Shown one piece after another: positions 35,411 to 44,591 of a stretch of 64,000 nucleotides of DNA. Made by a program: the position numbers and the translations under genes. The notes beneath the pieces were generated by a model that made no database searches, was not told the origin of the DNA, and saw only the letters and a program-made list of their open reading frames with translations. Where the stretch lies: NCBI GenBank assembly GCA_048265065.1, contig JBLXCH010000001.1:39246-103245 (forward strand). The letters are read 5' to 3'. Each line of letters begins with the position of its first letter. Position 1 is the stretch's first letter. The stretch comes from Motiliproteus sp048265065 (GTDB lineage: Bacteria; Pseudomonadota; Gammaproteobacteria; Pseudomonadales; Balneatricaceae).

Positions 35411-36412
35411 ATGCAGGGTTCTGTCAACGAATTTCTTAGCCCAAGTCGCATCGACGTTCAGGAGAAAAGCACAACGCGTGCTCAAGTTTCTCTTGAACCG
35501 TTAGAGCGCGGTTTTGGTCACACTTTAGGGAATGCGCTTCGTCGCATTCTGCTGTCCTCTATGCCGGGCTGTGCAATTTCTGAAGTAGAAATTGACGGTG
35601 TATTGCATGAGTACAGCGCTATCGAAGGCGTTCAGGAAGATGTCATCGAAATCCTGCTGAACCTCAAAGGCGTTTCAGTATTGCTTCACAATGGTGATGA
35701 AGCGTTGCTGACTTTGAGCAAAAAAGGCCCAGGAGTTGTTACTGCAGGTGACATTCAATTGAATCAGGATGTAGAAATTGCAAACCCTGATCATGTGATT
35801 GCTCATCTTAGCGACAACGCTGAGTTGAAAATGCAGCTTAAAGTGACTGTTGGTCGCGGGTATGTTCCTGCTGACTCACGTGAGAGCGAAGAAGAAGAGA
35901 CTCGTCCTATTGGTCGTCTTTTATTAGACGCGACTTATAGTCCAGTACGTCGTGTTTCTTATGTTGTAGAAAGCGCTCGTGTTGAGCAACGTACTGACTT
36001 GGACAAGTTGGTCATCAACATGGAAACTAATGGTTCAATTGATCCTGAAGAAGCGATTCGTCGTGCTGCAACTATTTTGCAGCAGCAATTGTCTGCTTTT
36101 GTTGATCTTGAAGGTGAAGCGGCTGCAGTTGCTGCAGAACCAGAACCTGAGGTTGATCCAATCCTGCTCCGCCCAGTAGATGATTTGGAATTAACAGTTC
36201 GTTCTGCGAACTGTCTGAAAGCTGAAAACCTTTACTATATCGGTGATCTGATACAGCGCACCGAAAATGAACTGCTAAAAACGCCTAACTTAGGTAAGAA
36301 GTCTCTGACAGAAATCAAAGACGTACTTGCTTCTAAGGGCTTGTCACTTGGTATGCGTCTTGAAAACTGGCCACCTGCTAGTATTCGTGGCGATGACAAG
36401 GTTGCTTCGTAA
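35411..36412 (+). CDS. rpoA: DNA-directed RNA polymerase subunit alpha
   Basis: 333 residues. N-terminal assembly domain with LEPLERGFGHTLGNALRRILLSSMPG, an acidic linker, and the C-terminal domain with VDDLELTVRSANCLKAENL and IGDLIQRTENELLKTPNLGKKSLTEIKDVLA, which contacts UP elements and activators. ATG 35411 follows GGTGGAAAG; the in-frame GTG at 35402 is rejected. Confidence 0.98.
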   Translation: MQGSVNEFLSPSRIDVQEKSTTRAQVSLEPLERGFGHTLGNALRRILLSSMPGCAISEVEIDGVLHEYSAIEGVQEDVIEILLNLKGVSVLLHNGDEALLTLSKKGPGVVTAGDIQLNQDVEIANPDHVIAHLSDNAELKMQLKVTVGRGYVPADSRESEEEETRPIGRLLLDATYSPVRRVSYVVESARVEQRTDLDKLVINMETNGSIDPEEAIRRAATILQQQLSAFVDLEGEAAAVAAEPEPEVDPILLRPVDDLELTVRSANCLKAENLYYIGDLIQRTENELLKTPNLGKKSLTEIKDVLASKGLSLGMRLENWPPASIRGDDKVAS

Positions 36413-36464
36413 GAAGCAACTGACAAGAGCGTTAAAGCAAGAATAGTTTTGTAGGGAATTTACC

Positions 36465-36851
36465 ATGCGCCATCGTAAGAGTGGTCGTCATCTGAATCGT
36501 ACCAGCTCACATCGCCAAGCGATGTTCAAAAACATGACTGTGTCTTTGTTTGAGCATGAGTTGATCAAAACGACCTTACCAAAAGCAAAAGAACTGCGCC
36601 GTGTCGCTGAGCCACTAATTACTTTGGCTAAAGATGACTCTGTTGCAAATCGTCGATTGGCTTTCTCCCGCACTCGAAGCAAAGAAGCTGTTGGGAAGCT
36701 GTTTAACGAATTGGGTCCACGATATGCTAGCCGCCCAGGTGGTTACATTCGCATCTTGAAATGTGGTTTCCGGACGGGCGATAACGCTCCTATGGCCTAC
36801 GTTGAGTTAGTTGACCGCCCAGTTGTTGCTGAAGAAGTTGACGAAGGTTAA
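36465..36851 (+). CDS. rplQ: 50S ribosomal protein bL17
   Basis: 128 residues: MRHRKSGRHLNRTSSHRQAMFKNM. Last gene of the alpha operon, followed by a strong terminator. Confidence 0.98.
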   Translation: MRHRKSGRHLNRTSSHRQAMFKNMTVSLFEHELIKTTLPKAKELRRVAEPLITLAKDDSVANRRLAFSRTRSKEAVGKLFNELGPRYASRPGGYIRILKCGFRTGDNAPMAYVELVDRPVVAEEVDEG

Positions 36852-36874
36852 TAATTAATTTTATTAGCTTGTAT

Positions 36875-36903
36875 AAAAAACCCGGCTTGTCCGGGTTTTT
36901 TTG
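36875..36903 (+). terminator. Intrinsic terminator of the alpha operon
   Basis: An 11-bp stem (36875-36885 with 36891-36901), 5-nt loop, GC core CCCGG/CCGGG and seven T residues. The A-rich left side also allows function on the minus strand. Confidence 0.92.
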
Positions 36904-36927
36904 TAGCTAGAAGAAGTAGCTGCTGGG

Positions 36928-36975
36928 TTAACAGAAAACGGCCGATCTATTATTAGTTCGGCCATTTTCTGTTAA
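36928..36975. terminator. Large hairpin at the 3' end of uvrA
   Basis: 18-bp stem with one mismatch (36928-36945 with 36958-36975) and a 12-nt loop, just past the uvrA stop on the minus strand. There is no good U tract, so it may stabilise the 3' end or terminate weakly. Confidence 0.55.
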
Positions 36976-36979
36976 TGGA

Positions 36980-39802
36980 CTACACCAAAAGTGATTTTAG
37001 AAAGTGTCCAGTATGTGAATGCTTCAGTGCTGCGATTTCTTCAGGCGTACCGGTAGCAATAATTTCACCACCCTTTGTTCCGCCTTCCGGCCCTAGATCA
37101 ATTAACCAATCAGCCGTTTTTATTACGTCTAAATTGTGCTCAATGATGACAATGGTATTACCGTGATCACGTAAGCGGTGGAGAACATTTAACAGTTGTT
37201 GGATATCATAGAAGTGCAGGCCGGTTGTGGGCTCATCTAAGATATATAAGGTGCTACCAGTGTCTCTTTTAGAGAGTTCTTTAGCCAACTTCACGCGCTG
37301 AGCTTCACCGCCTGAGAGTGTAGTAGCGCTCTGCCCTAGACGTATGTAGGAAAGCCCAACATCAATTAATGTCTGTAGTCTCCTTGCTAGCATAGGGACA
37401 GCGTCGAAGAACTCGCGGGCATCTTCAACAGTAAGATCAAGTACTTCGTGTATGCTTTTTCCTTTGTACTTGATTTCTAATGTTTCTCGGTTGTAACGTT
37501 TGCTTTTGCAAATGTCGCAAGGCACATAGACATCGGGTAAGAAGTGCATTTCAACTTTGATAACGCCATCACCTTGGCAGGCTTCGCAGCGTCCTCCTTT
37601 GACGTTAAAACTGAACCGGCCTGGTTTGTAGCCTCGTGACCGTGCCTCCTGTGTAGCTGCAAACAATTCTCGTACAGGTGTGAAAATGCCTGTGTATGTC
37701 GCAGGGTTGGAGCGAGGGGTTCGGCCGATAGGGCTTTGGTCAATATCGACGACTTTATCTAGCTTATCGAGTCCGTGGATTTCGTTATAAGGGGCAGCCT
37801 CGAGTGTCGTCGCGTTATTCAGTGCGGTAGCTGCTAATGGATAAAGTGTTCCGTTTATCAATGTGGACTTTCCTGAGCCTGAAACGCCGGTGACGCAGGT
37901 CATTAAGCCAAGAGGGATTTCTAAATCGACCTCGTTAAGGTTATTCCCAGTAGCTCCTGTTAATTTTAGCCACTTACCTTTTTCTGTCGGTGTACGTTTT
38001 TTAGGAACAGGAATGCTCTTTGCCCCGCTGAGGTACTGGCCTGTTATAGAGTTTGGGTTCGCCATGACTTCTTCGGGAGTGCCTTCAGCAATGATCTCGC
38101 CACCATGAACACCAGCACCTGGGCCGATGTCGATGACATAATCAGCCAATCGAATAGCGTCTTCATCATGTTCAACAACAATGACGGTGTTGCCTAATTC
38201 TTTTAAGTGGGTGAGTGTTGCTAGTAAGCGCTCATTGTCTCGCTGGTGTAAACCAATGGAAGGCTCATCAAGGATATACATAACGCCAACGAGTCCAGCA
38301 CCGATTTGGCTGGCTAAACGTATACGTTGTGCTTCACCACCAGAGAGCGTGTCTGCATTGCGGCTTAGTGTTAAATAATCTAAGCCGACATTAACGAGAA
38401 AGTTAAGGCGTGTACGAATTTCCTTTAAAATTTTATCGGCAATCTCACCTTGTTTGCCAGGTAGCACGAGATCTTCAAAATAACCAAAGCAACTTCCTAC
38501 GGCCATGCCGGTGATGTCGGCTATATTTTTCTCATCGATGTAAACACTGCGTGCATCGGCTCTTAAGCGTGAACCGTGGCAGGAAGGGCAGGGTTGTTGT
38601 GTTTGATACTTTGATAAATCCTCGCGTACTGTCTGCGACTCTGTTTCGCGGTAACGGCGCTGCATGTTGGGTATGACGCCTTCAAAAGGATGATTCTTTA
38701 TCGTGATGTCGCCGCGGTCACTGAGGTACTTAAATTCAATTTTCTCGGTGCCGCTACCAAACAGAATGGCATCCTGCTGTTTGTCAGTGAGCTTTTCAAA
38801 AGGCGTGTCCGTTTTAAAACCGAAGTGATCGCCTAATGCCGTGAGCAATTGAAAATAATACACGCTGCGGCGATCCCAGCCTCGGATGGCACCTTCAGCA
38901 AGGGTTAATGAGCTGTCTGTGATGACCTTGCTGGAGTCGAAGAATAATCGCGAGCCTAATCCGTCACAGGTTGGGCAAGCACCGTGAGGGTTGTTGAAGG
39001 AGAATAGTCGTGGTTCAAGTTCTTGGATGCTATGACCACATTGAGGGCACGCAAATCGAGCAGAAAATGTAAGCTCAAGTGCTTCGTCATCCATGCTAGC
39101 AATAAGGGCAATGCCGTCGGTTAATTCTAAACAGGTTTCGAGTGATTCTGCTAAGCGAGTTTCGAGGCCTGCTCTAATCTTGAATCGATCAATCACAACC
39201 GCAATCGAATGCTTCTTGTTTTTATCAAGTTCAGGAGCTGAGTCTAGGTCTACAACAATGCCGTTGATTCGAGCTCTGACAAAACCCTGTGCACGAAGGT
39301 TGCTGATAACGTGTAAATGTTCCCCTTTTCTGTCTTGGATCACAGGAGCAAGGAGCATTACACGACTGTCTTCTTCTAGATTAAGAATCTGATCAACCAT
39401 TTGGCTGACCGTTTGTGCCTTTAAAGGTAGATTGTGGTCAGGACAGCGGGGTTCGCCTGCGCGAGCAAAAAGTAGTCGTAAATAGTCGTAGATTTCCGTG
39501 ATAGTGCCAACAGTGGACCTAGGATTGTGCGAGGTTGATTTTTGCTCAATAGAAATGGCTGGTGACAACCCCTCTATATGGTCAACGTCTGGTTTTTCCA
39601 TCATGGATAGAAATTGGCGAGCATACGTAGAAAGAGACTCTACATAGCGCCGTTGCCCCTCAGCGTAGAGAGTATCGAACGCTAATGATGATTTCCCCGA
39701 ACCTGATAAACCGGTGATTACGATCAGTTTATCCCGAGGGATTTCTAGAGAAATATTTTTTAGATTGTGGGTGCGAGCACCGCGTACGCTAATCTTGTCC
39801 AT
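36980..39802 (-). CDS. uvrA: Excinuclease ABC subunit A
   Basis: 940 residues, the E. coli length. Damage-recognition ATPase of nucleotide excision repair, acting with UvrB. Two ABC modules: Walker A TGLSGSGKSSLAF and TGVSGSGKSTLI; signature motifs LSGGEAQRIRLA and LSGGEAQRVKLA. Zinc fingers CPQCGHS ... CPTCDGLG and CEACQGDG ... CDICKSKRY. Start is ATG at 39802 (MDKISVRGARTHNLKNI); an extension to 39832 adds 10 unconserved residues. Divergent from ssb, as in E. coli, but I see no LexA box in the shared region. Confidence 0.98.
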   Translation of the reverse strand: MDKISVRGARTHNLKNISLEIPRDKLIVITGLSGSGKSSLAFDTLYAEGQRRYVESLSTYARQFLSMMEKPDVDHIEGLSPAISIEQKSTSHNPRSTVGTITEIYDYLRLLFARAGEPRCPDHNLPLKAQTVSQMVDQILNLEEDSRVMLLAPVIQDRKGEHLHVISNLRAQGFVRARINGIVVDLDSAPELDKNKKHSIAVVIDRFKIRAGLETRLAESLETCLELTDGIALIASMDDEALELTFSARFACPQCGHSIQELEPRLFSFNNPHGACPTCDGLGSRLFFDSSKVITDSSLTLAEGAIRGWDRRSVYYFQLLTALGDHFGFKTDTPFEKLTDKQQDAILFGSGTEKIEFKYLSDRGDITIKNHPFEGVIPNMQRRYRETESQTVREDLSKYQTQQPCPSCHGSRLRADARSVYIDEKNIADITGMAVGSCFGYFEDLVLPGKQGEIADKILKEIRTRLNFLVNVGLDYLTLSRNADTLSGGEAQRIRLASQIGAGLVGVMYILDEPSIGLHQRDNERLLATLTHLKELGNTVIVVEHDEDAIRLADYVIDIGPGAGVHGGEIIAEGTPEEVMANPNSITGQYLSGAKSIPVPKKRTPTEKGKWLKLTGATGNNLNEVDLEIPLGLMTCVTGVSGSGKSTLINGTLYPLAATALNNATTLEAAPYNEIHGLDKLDKVVDIDQSPIGRTPRSNPATYTGIFTPVRELFAATQEARSRGYKPGRFSFNVKGGRCEACQGDGVIKVEMHFLPDVYVPCDICKSKRYNRETLEIKYKGKSIHEVLDLTVEDAREFFDAVPMLARRLQTLIDVGLSYIRLGQSATTLSGGEAQRVKLAKELSKRDTGSTLYILDEPTTGLHFYDIQQLLNVLHRLRDHGNTIVIIEHNLDVIKTADWLIDLGPEGGTKGGEIIATGTPEEIAALKHSHTGHFLKSLLV

Positions 39803-39830
39803 CAGAGTCTCACTTAACAGCAGACCAACC

Positions 39831-39859
39831 ATTATATAGGGTTTCTCATGCTCAGATAA
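39831..39859 (-). promoter_or_regulatory. Likely uvrA promoter
   Basis: On the minus strand, TTATCT, a 17-bp spacer and a perfect TATAAT (39831-39836), about 30 bp before the uvrA start. The -35 match is weak. Confidence 0.45.
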
Positions 39860-39978
39860 AACATTCCCATCCTTACCTGCAAATGGATAGAATTGTGTTA
39901 TCCTAATTTGCTTATAAAAACGTATACTATTGGCAAAATCGGCAGCACTAACTGAATAAATAGAAAGGTACTTAGGTC

Positions 39979-40527
39979 ATGGCACGCGGTGTAAATAAAG
40001 TCATTCTTATCGGCAACTTAGGTCAAGATCCTGAGGTGCGTTACATGCCTAATGGTAACGCCGTGACCAACATTACTTTGGCTACAACGGATAGCTGGAA
40101 AGACCGTGAAAGTGGTCAACAGCAGGAGCGCACTGAGTGGCATCGTGTGGTGTTTTTTGGCAAACTGGCTGAGATCGCTGGTCAATACCTTCGTAAGGGC
40201 GCGCCTGTTTATGTGGAAGGTGCGTTGCGGACCCGTAAATGGCAGGGCCAAGACGGTCAAGACCGTTATACCACTGAAATTGTTGTCGATATGAATGGGC
40301 AAATGCAAATGCTAGGCGGCCGTGGTGACAACGCAGGCAGCACCGGTGGTTACCAAGGTGGCGGTGCACCGCAAAATGCTAATTATGGTCAAGCACCACA
40401 GCAGTCTGCGCCTCAATCATCAGCGCCTCAACAATCAGCCCCTACTCATAAGCCTGCTCAATCAGCACCTGCGTCCTCTCAGCCTGCTCCAAACTTTGAT
40501 GATTTTGATGACGATATTCCGTTTTAA
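39979..40527 (+). CDS. ssb: Single-stranded DNA-binding protein
   Basis: 182 residues. OB-fold N-terminal domain (ARGVNKVILIGNLGQDPEVRYMPNG, TEWHRVVFFGKLAEIAGQYLRKG), a Gln/Pro/Ser-rich linker with repeated QQSAP units, and the acidic tip DDFDDDIPF that recruits replication and repair proteins. Followed by a clear terminator. Confidence 0.98.
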   Translation: MARGVNKVILIGNLGQDPEVRYMPNGNAVTNITLATTDSWKDRESGQQQERTEWHRVVFFGKLAEIAGQYLRKGAPVYVEGALRTRKWQGQDGQDRYTTEIVVDMNGQMQMLGGRGDNAGSTGGYQGGGAPQNANYGQAPQQSAPQSSAPQQSAPTHKPAQSAPASSQPAPNFDDFDDDIPF

Positions 40528-40577
40528 GGAAGCATGCAGTTATAGCTGCTGCCTGAGGCCTTAAATCTTCACTACTT

Positions 40578-40605
40578 AAACCCGCATATAGCGGGTTTTT
40601 GTTTT
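40578..40605 (+). terminator. Intrinsic terminator of ssb
   Basis: An 8-bp stem AAACCCGC/GCGGGTTT (40578-40585 with 40591-40598), loop ATATA, then a T-rich run. The 371-nt gene-free stretch 40528-40898 holds this terminator, a promoter and the riboswitch. Confidence 0.9.
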
Positions 40606-40630
40606 ATATTAATCATAAAATGATTGAATA

Positions 40631-40657
40631 TTGACCAATATGGGTCTATTTTATAAG
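40631..40657 (+). promoter_or_regulatory. Promoter of the glycine riboswitch transcript
   Basis: TTGACC (40631-40636), a 15-bp spacer and TATAAG (40652-40657), directly upstream of the first aptamer. The spacer is short but the position fits. Confidence 0.5.
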
Positions 40658-40665
40658 AACTCAGA

Positions 40666-40860
40666 CTATCCGGGAGAGTGTAGTTAATTCTACCGCCGAA
40701 GGAGCAATCGCCCCGAAATCTCTCAGGCAACGGGACCGGTAGTCGCAGCAAAATCCGAAGAGTGGTCTGTTGCACTTGCAGACCCGCCGAAGGAGCAAGT
40801 TAACCCGTCAGGTGGCGGTGCTTAGCGAATCTCTCAGGTACACAGACGGATGGGGACGTC
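40666..40860 (+). ncRNA. Tandem glycine riboswitch (two aptamers)
   Basis: Two successive copies of the gcvT-type glycine aptamer. Both contain CCGCCGAAGGAGCAA (40693-40707 and 40784-40798) and CTCTCAGG (40720-40727 and 40831-40838), the conserved cores of this class, joined by a short linker. Downstream lie a hairpin GCAGG-type element (about 40860-40880) and a small hairpin AAGCA-CGAG-TGCTT (40881-40894) just before the start codon of the next gene. There is no poly-U terminator, so control may be translational. It senses glycine. Confidence 0.93.
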
Positions 40861-40898
40861 AGGCAGAATCTTTCGCCTGCAAGCACGAGTGCTTTCCT

Positions 40899-42143
40899 AT
40901 GAAGAAAATCGCCGTTCTTGGTGCCGGTATTACTGGCGTTACAACCGCTGCAAAATTATTAGAATCTGGTTTTGATGTGACTGTGTTTGATCGTCAGCGT
41001 TACGCTGCGATGGATACTAGTTTTGCTAATGGTGGTCAGCTATCTGCTTCTAATGCAGAAGTGTGGAATACTTGGGCGACTGTTTTTAAAGGCATCAAAT
41101 GGATGATGCAAAAAGACGCGCCCTTATTGGTTAATCCAACCCCTTCTTGGCATAAGTTAAGTTGGATGACTGAGTTTCTTACCAATATCCCTAACTACGA
41201 AAGCAATACCATTGAGACTACTCGCCTTGCTATTGAGGCCCGTAAACACTTGTTAGCTATGGCGGCAAAATGGGGTGTAGAGTTTGATTATGCCGAAGGC
41301 GGTATTTTGCACTTTTATTCCGATCAAAAAGATTTTGACCATGCCCGTAAAGTGACTCAATTGCTGGCTAAAGGGGGGTTGTCTCGTCAGGAATTAAACC
41401 CTGCTGAGGTGATGGCGAAAGAACCACAGTTACAAGGAAAATTTGTCGGAGGATTTTGGACGCCCAGTGATAGCACGGGTGACATTCATAAGTTTACCTT
41501 TGGTTTGGCTGAAGCAATTCGTGAAGCTGGCGTTAATTTTCAGATGGGTGTTGAGCTTACTGATGTTAAGGCAACCGCGGACCATGTGTATGTAACTGAC
41601 TCGAACGGTACGCAAAGTGAGTTTGATGGCGTGGTTGTATGCGCGGGTGTCGGTAGTCGGGCTATTGGGCAAAAGTTGGGTGATCGGATTAATGTTTATC
41701 CAGTAAAAGGGTATTCGATTACCGTTAATTTACGTGATGAGCTAAGCCAAAAGCGAGCGCCGGTTATGTCGTTGTTAGATGACAAGGCCAAAATTGTCAC
41801 AAGTCGTTTGGGTAAAGATCGTTTTCGTATTGCGGGGACTGCTGAGTTCAACGGCATCAATCGCGATATTCGTGCTGACCGCATTCGCCCTTTGGTTGGT
41901 TGGTGTAACCGTTACTTTCCTGAAGTGTCAACTGAGAGCGTCGTGCCATGGGCTGGTTTAAGACCGATGATGCCGAACATGATGCCAAAGGTTGGTCGGG
42001 GTCGTCATCCTCGAGTTTTTTATAACACGGGCCATGGCCATTTAGGTTGGACTTTGAGTGGCGCGACGGCGGATATTGTTGCTGGTGTTGTTGTAGGTGC
42101 AGACCGGCAGGAAACTTCACAAATTCTAGTGACAGATCATTAA
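40899..42143 (+). CDS. dadA: FAD-dependent D-amino-acid dehydrogenase (DadA type), glycine-riboswitch controlled
   Basis: 414 residues. N-terminal FAD-binding GAGITGVTTAAKLLESGFDVTVFD; FANGGQLSASNAEVWN and the C-terminal GLRPMMPNMMPKVGR and NTGHGHLGWTLSGATADIV are DadA markers. DadA oxidises D-amino acids, passing electrons to the membrane chain. Control by a glycine riboswitch suggests that glycine is a substrate or that the enzyme belongs to glycine catabolism here. A longer in-frame reading from 40770 runs through the riboswitch and is rejected. No normal ribosome-binding site is visible; GAG at 40887-40889 lies in the loop of a small hairpin. Confidence 0.93.
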   Translation: MKKIAVLGAGITGVTTAAKLLESGFDVTVFDRQRYAAMDTSFANGGQLSASNAEVWNTWATVFKGIKWMMQKDAPLLVNPTPSWHKLSWMTEFLTNIPNYESNTIETTRLAIEARKHLLAMAAKWGVEFDYAEGGILHFYSDQKDFDHARKVTQLLAKGGLSRQELNPAEVMAKEPQLQGKFVGGFWTPSDSTGDIHKFTFGLAEAIREAGVNFQMGVELTDVKATADHVYVTDSNGTQSEFDGVVVCAGVGSRAIGQKLGDRINVYPVKGYSITVNLRDELSQKRAPVMSLLDDKAKIVTSRLGKDRFRIAGTAEFNGINRDIRADRIRPLVGWCNRYFPEVSTESVVPWAGLRPMMPNMMPKVGRGRHPRVFYNTGHGHLGWTLSGATADIVAGVVVGADRQETSQILVTDH

Positions 42144-42157
42144 TAACGTTGGTAAAG

Positions 42158-42189
42158 ACAAAAGGCCTGTTCTCAGGCCTTTTTTGTCG
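42158..42189. terminator. Bidirectional terminator between dadA and queC
   Basis: Stem AAAAGGCCTG/CAGGCCTTTT with loop TTCT and T-rich ends on both strands. It serves the convergent dadA and queC genes. Confidence 0.9.
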
Positions 42190-42190
42190 G

Positions 42191-42853
42191 CTAACTTTCG
42201 TACTCTAGCGGGTCGATGGTGTTGTTGGCCGCAAAAGCTTCTAATCGCTCGACGCAAGAGCCGCATTTACCACAGGCTTTTTCTCGACCGTTGTAGCAAG
42301 TCCATGTTTGTTGATAATCGAGTCTATGCTCAATTCCGTAACGAAGGATTTCAATTTTATCGTCATTAAGGAAAGGGCTGATGATCTCTACAGGCTCAAA
42401 ATTAGCAATCTGTGTGACATCATTCATCGCGTGAACAAACTCAGGGCGACAGTCAGGATAGATAGTATGGTCGCCGCCATGAGCGCCATAGAATACTTTT
42501 TCAGCTTTAATTGATACTGCATAACCTACTGCTAACGACAGTAGAATCATATTGCGGTTAGGAACGATCGTCGACTTCATGTTGTCTGCAGTGTAATGGC
42601 CTTCTGCCACCTCTATGTCTTTGCTAGTGAGTGAAGAACCTTGCAGTAATTGGTTGATCTGTGTGATGTCGGTAATCAAGTGAGGTATAGCCAATGACTG
42701 GCAAACATTGGCCGCATAAGTTAGCTCTTTATCGTGCCGTTGGCCGTAGTTGAAGCTAAGCGCGTAAACGTCATAGCCCTCTGCAATGGCGCGATGAAGA
42801 ACGGTAAATGAGTCCATGCCACCAGAGTATATTACAACGACTTTTTCTTTCAT
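42191..42853 (-). CDS. queC: 7-cyano-7-deazaguanine synthase
   Basis: 220 residues. Makes preQ0 from 7-carboxy-7-deazaguanine with ATP and ammonia, an early step in queuosine synthesis. PP-loop VVVIYSGGMDSFTVLHRA binds ATP; CYNGREKACGKCGSCVERLEAF holds the zinc cysteines. The start is ATG 42853; a GTG start at 42901 is possible. Lies 3 nt or more after gpt on the same strand, probably cotranscribed. Confidence 0.97.
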   Translation of the reverse strand: MKEKVVVIYSGGMDSFTVLHRAIAEGYDVYALSFNYGQRHDKELTYAANVCQSLAIPHLITDITQINQLLQGSSLTSKDIEVAEGHYTADNMKSTIVPNRNMILLSLAVGYAVSIKAEKVFYGAHGGDHTIYPDCRPEFVHAMNDVTQIANFEPVEIISPFLNDDKIEILRYGIEHRLDYQQTWTCYNGREKACGKCGSCVERLEAFAANNTIDPLEYES

Positions 42854-42904
42854 GAGGGATCTCTTGGTCAGTGTGGGGCTATCGTGTTGGTTTGCTGGCA
42901 CAGC

Positions 42905-43417
42905 TTATTTTCGCTCAGCGAGAGGGGCAGAGAAGGCGTATTCCATATCCCAAGGAAAACGGATCCAGGTGTCTTGGCTGACTTCTGTGATAAAGGTGTC
43001 AACTAATGGCTTACCAGAAGGTTTTGCATACAAGGTCGCAAAGTGCGCTTTGGGCAGTAGCCCTCTAGCGAAACGGGCAGTTTTGCCGGTATCAACGAGG
43101 TCGTCAATTAATAGCATGCCATCGCCATCGCCAGACACTGACTTGAGCAGCTGTAATTCGCCTTGTACCTTTGCATCATCGGTCGATAGGGTGGTTGCCA
43201 CGTTTTCTTGCTGATAGCTGGAAATACACAGAGTGTCGATGAAGCGAATATCTAGCTCTCTTGCAATGATTCCTGCGGGGACAAGTCCACCGCGAGTGAT
43301 AGCAACAATGCCTTTCCATGGGCCTAATTGTAATAGTCTCAATGATAGGGCGCGGGCGTTGCGATGAAACTCTTCCCAACCAACAGGATAATCCATGGAG
43401 TAAGTGTGTGAGGTCAT
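42905..43417 (-). CDS. gpt: Xanthine(-guanine) phosphoribosyltransferase
   Basis: 170 residues. Purine salvage enzyme that attaches phosphoribose to xanthine or guanine. The PRPP-binding loop MLLIDDLVDTGKTA is clear, as are AITRGGLVPAGIIAREL and the C-terminal IRFPWDMEYAF, close to E. coli Gpt. Upstream of queC on the minus strand; both handle guanine-like bases. Confidence 0.94.
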   Translation of the reverse strand: MTSHTYSMDYPVGWEEFHRNARALSLRLLQLGPWKGIVAITRGGLVPAGIIARELDIRFIDTLCISSYQQENVATTLSTDDAKVQGELQLLKSVSGDGDGMLLIDDLVDTGKTARFARGLLPKAHFATLYAKPSGKPLVDTFITEVSQDTWIRFPWDMEYAFSAPLAERK

Positions 43418-43684
43418 GTGGTTACCAATAGGGACAGCGTAGGTTTTATCTGAAGACGAAAAACAAGTTTAGCATTTTAAATCGTATTATTGGGATGTGA
43501 AATAGTCTTCATCCACGCAATAAACTGCGTTTACAGGTACAATGACTGTTAGGGTTGAAAGTCGCTGTTGTGGGTAGCCTGGGCCGCTATTTTTGGCATT
43601 TAAGGTGTTAAAATAATTAAGAATTTGATGGCGTTGCCAATATGCTTCCAACGTCTGAGCAGTGTGTAATTACGGAGCCAATTT

Positions 43685-44575
43685 TTGTTTAAACTACCGA
43701 CACTATTGATTACCGGTGCTGATGGTCAGCTCGGCTATGAGCTGGCTGCAGTAGCCCAAGAAGACGGATTTAATGTTGTAGCGCTGACGCATGAACAGTT
43801 GGATGTCACTGATCTTGATGCTGTTGTAAGCAGTTTAACTGAGCATAATCCAGATTATGTGGTAAATGCTGCCGGTCAAATAATTCCGCAGGATGTACAA
43901 CTTCAGGTCGATTTTAGTGTCAATACAATAGGCCCTGAAGTGTTGGCGAAGGCGTGTGTCAAAACAAATTGCGCGCTAATTCACTTATCTTGTACGGATG
44001 TCTTTGATGGTGAACTAGAAACCGCTTATCAAGAGAATCAAAAGCAAAACCCTATCAGCGCTTACGGTGACAGTATTATTCAGGGTGAGCGAGCGATTCG
44101 CCAATTTCTGCCCCGCCACTTGATTGTCAGAACAGGCTGGGTATTTAGCGGGCGAGGTAGCTGTCCAGTACGGAGTTTATTAGAGCATGCGCGGCGACAG
44201 CCCGAGGTAGAAGTTGCCGATGGTTTGAACGGTTGTCCAACTGCGGCGTCAGATGTAGCACGAGTGGTGCTCGCATTGGTGAAGCAGTTTGACTGTGGCA
44301 TCGATAATTGGGGTACCTATCATTATTGCTCCAGTGAACCGATTAGCTGGTTTGGTTTCTGCGAAGCGGTAATTGCCGCAGCGAGGCAATATGAAAACTT
44401 GGCGCTTACCAATCTTGTCATGGTGCCGAATGAACAACTCTTAGGCTTTGCAAGGCCGGCCAATGCCGTGTTGGATTGTAGCGCCGTATTGCGCAACTTT
44501 GGTGTACACCAGCGAGCATGGCGTATGGGGCTGATGCAAGTGATGCGAACATTATATGCTGCACCAGAAGATTGA
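43685..44575 (+). CDS. RmlD-like SDR-family protein, catalytic motif altered
   Basis: 296 residues of the extended short-chain dehydrogenase family, closest in pattern to dTDP-4-dehydrorhamnose reductase RmlD. N-terminal nucleotide-binding LITGADGQLGYELAAVA and VVNAAG fit. The catalytic Tyr-x-x-x-Lys of RmlD (usually YGxSKxxGE) reads YGDSIIQGE, and STDYVFDG reads SCTDVFDGE, so Lys is lost. It may be inactive or have a different role. The start is TTG 43685, chosen because GGAG (43674-43677) is 7 nt before it. No other sugar-nucleotide genes are nearby. Confidence 0.85.
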   Translation: MFKLPTLLITGADGQLGYELAAVAQEDGFNVVALTHEQLDVTDLDAVVSSLTEHNPDYVVNAAGQIIPQDVQLQVDFSVNTIGPEVLAKACVKTNCALIHLSCTDVFDGELETAYQENQKQNPISAYGDSIIQGERAIRQFLPRHLIVRTGWVFSGRGSCPVRSLLEHARRQPEVEVADGLNGCPTAASDVARVVLALVKQFDCGIDNWGTYHYCSSEPISWFGFCEAVIAAARQYENLALTNLVMVPNEQLLGFARPANAVLDCSAVLRNFGVHQRAWRMGLMQVMRTLYAAPED

Positions 44576-44591
44576 TTTTTATCGGGCATTT

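Noticed and set aside
39803..39978. LexA (SOS) box between uvrA and ssb
   Set aside because: I looked for CTGT-N8-ACAG on both strands and found only unmatched halves.
40770..40898. Longer N-terminus for the DadA-type protein
   Set aside because: The extension lies in the second glycine aptamer and is not conserved protein; the FAD motif starts right after ATG 40899.
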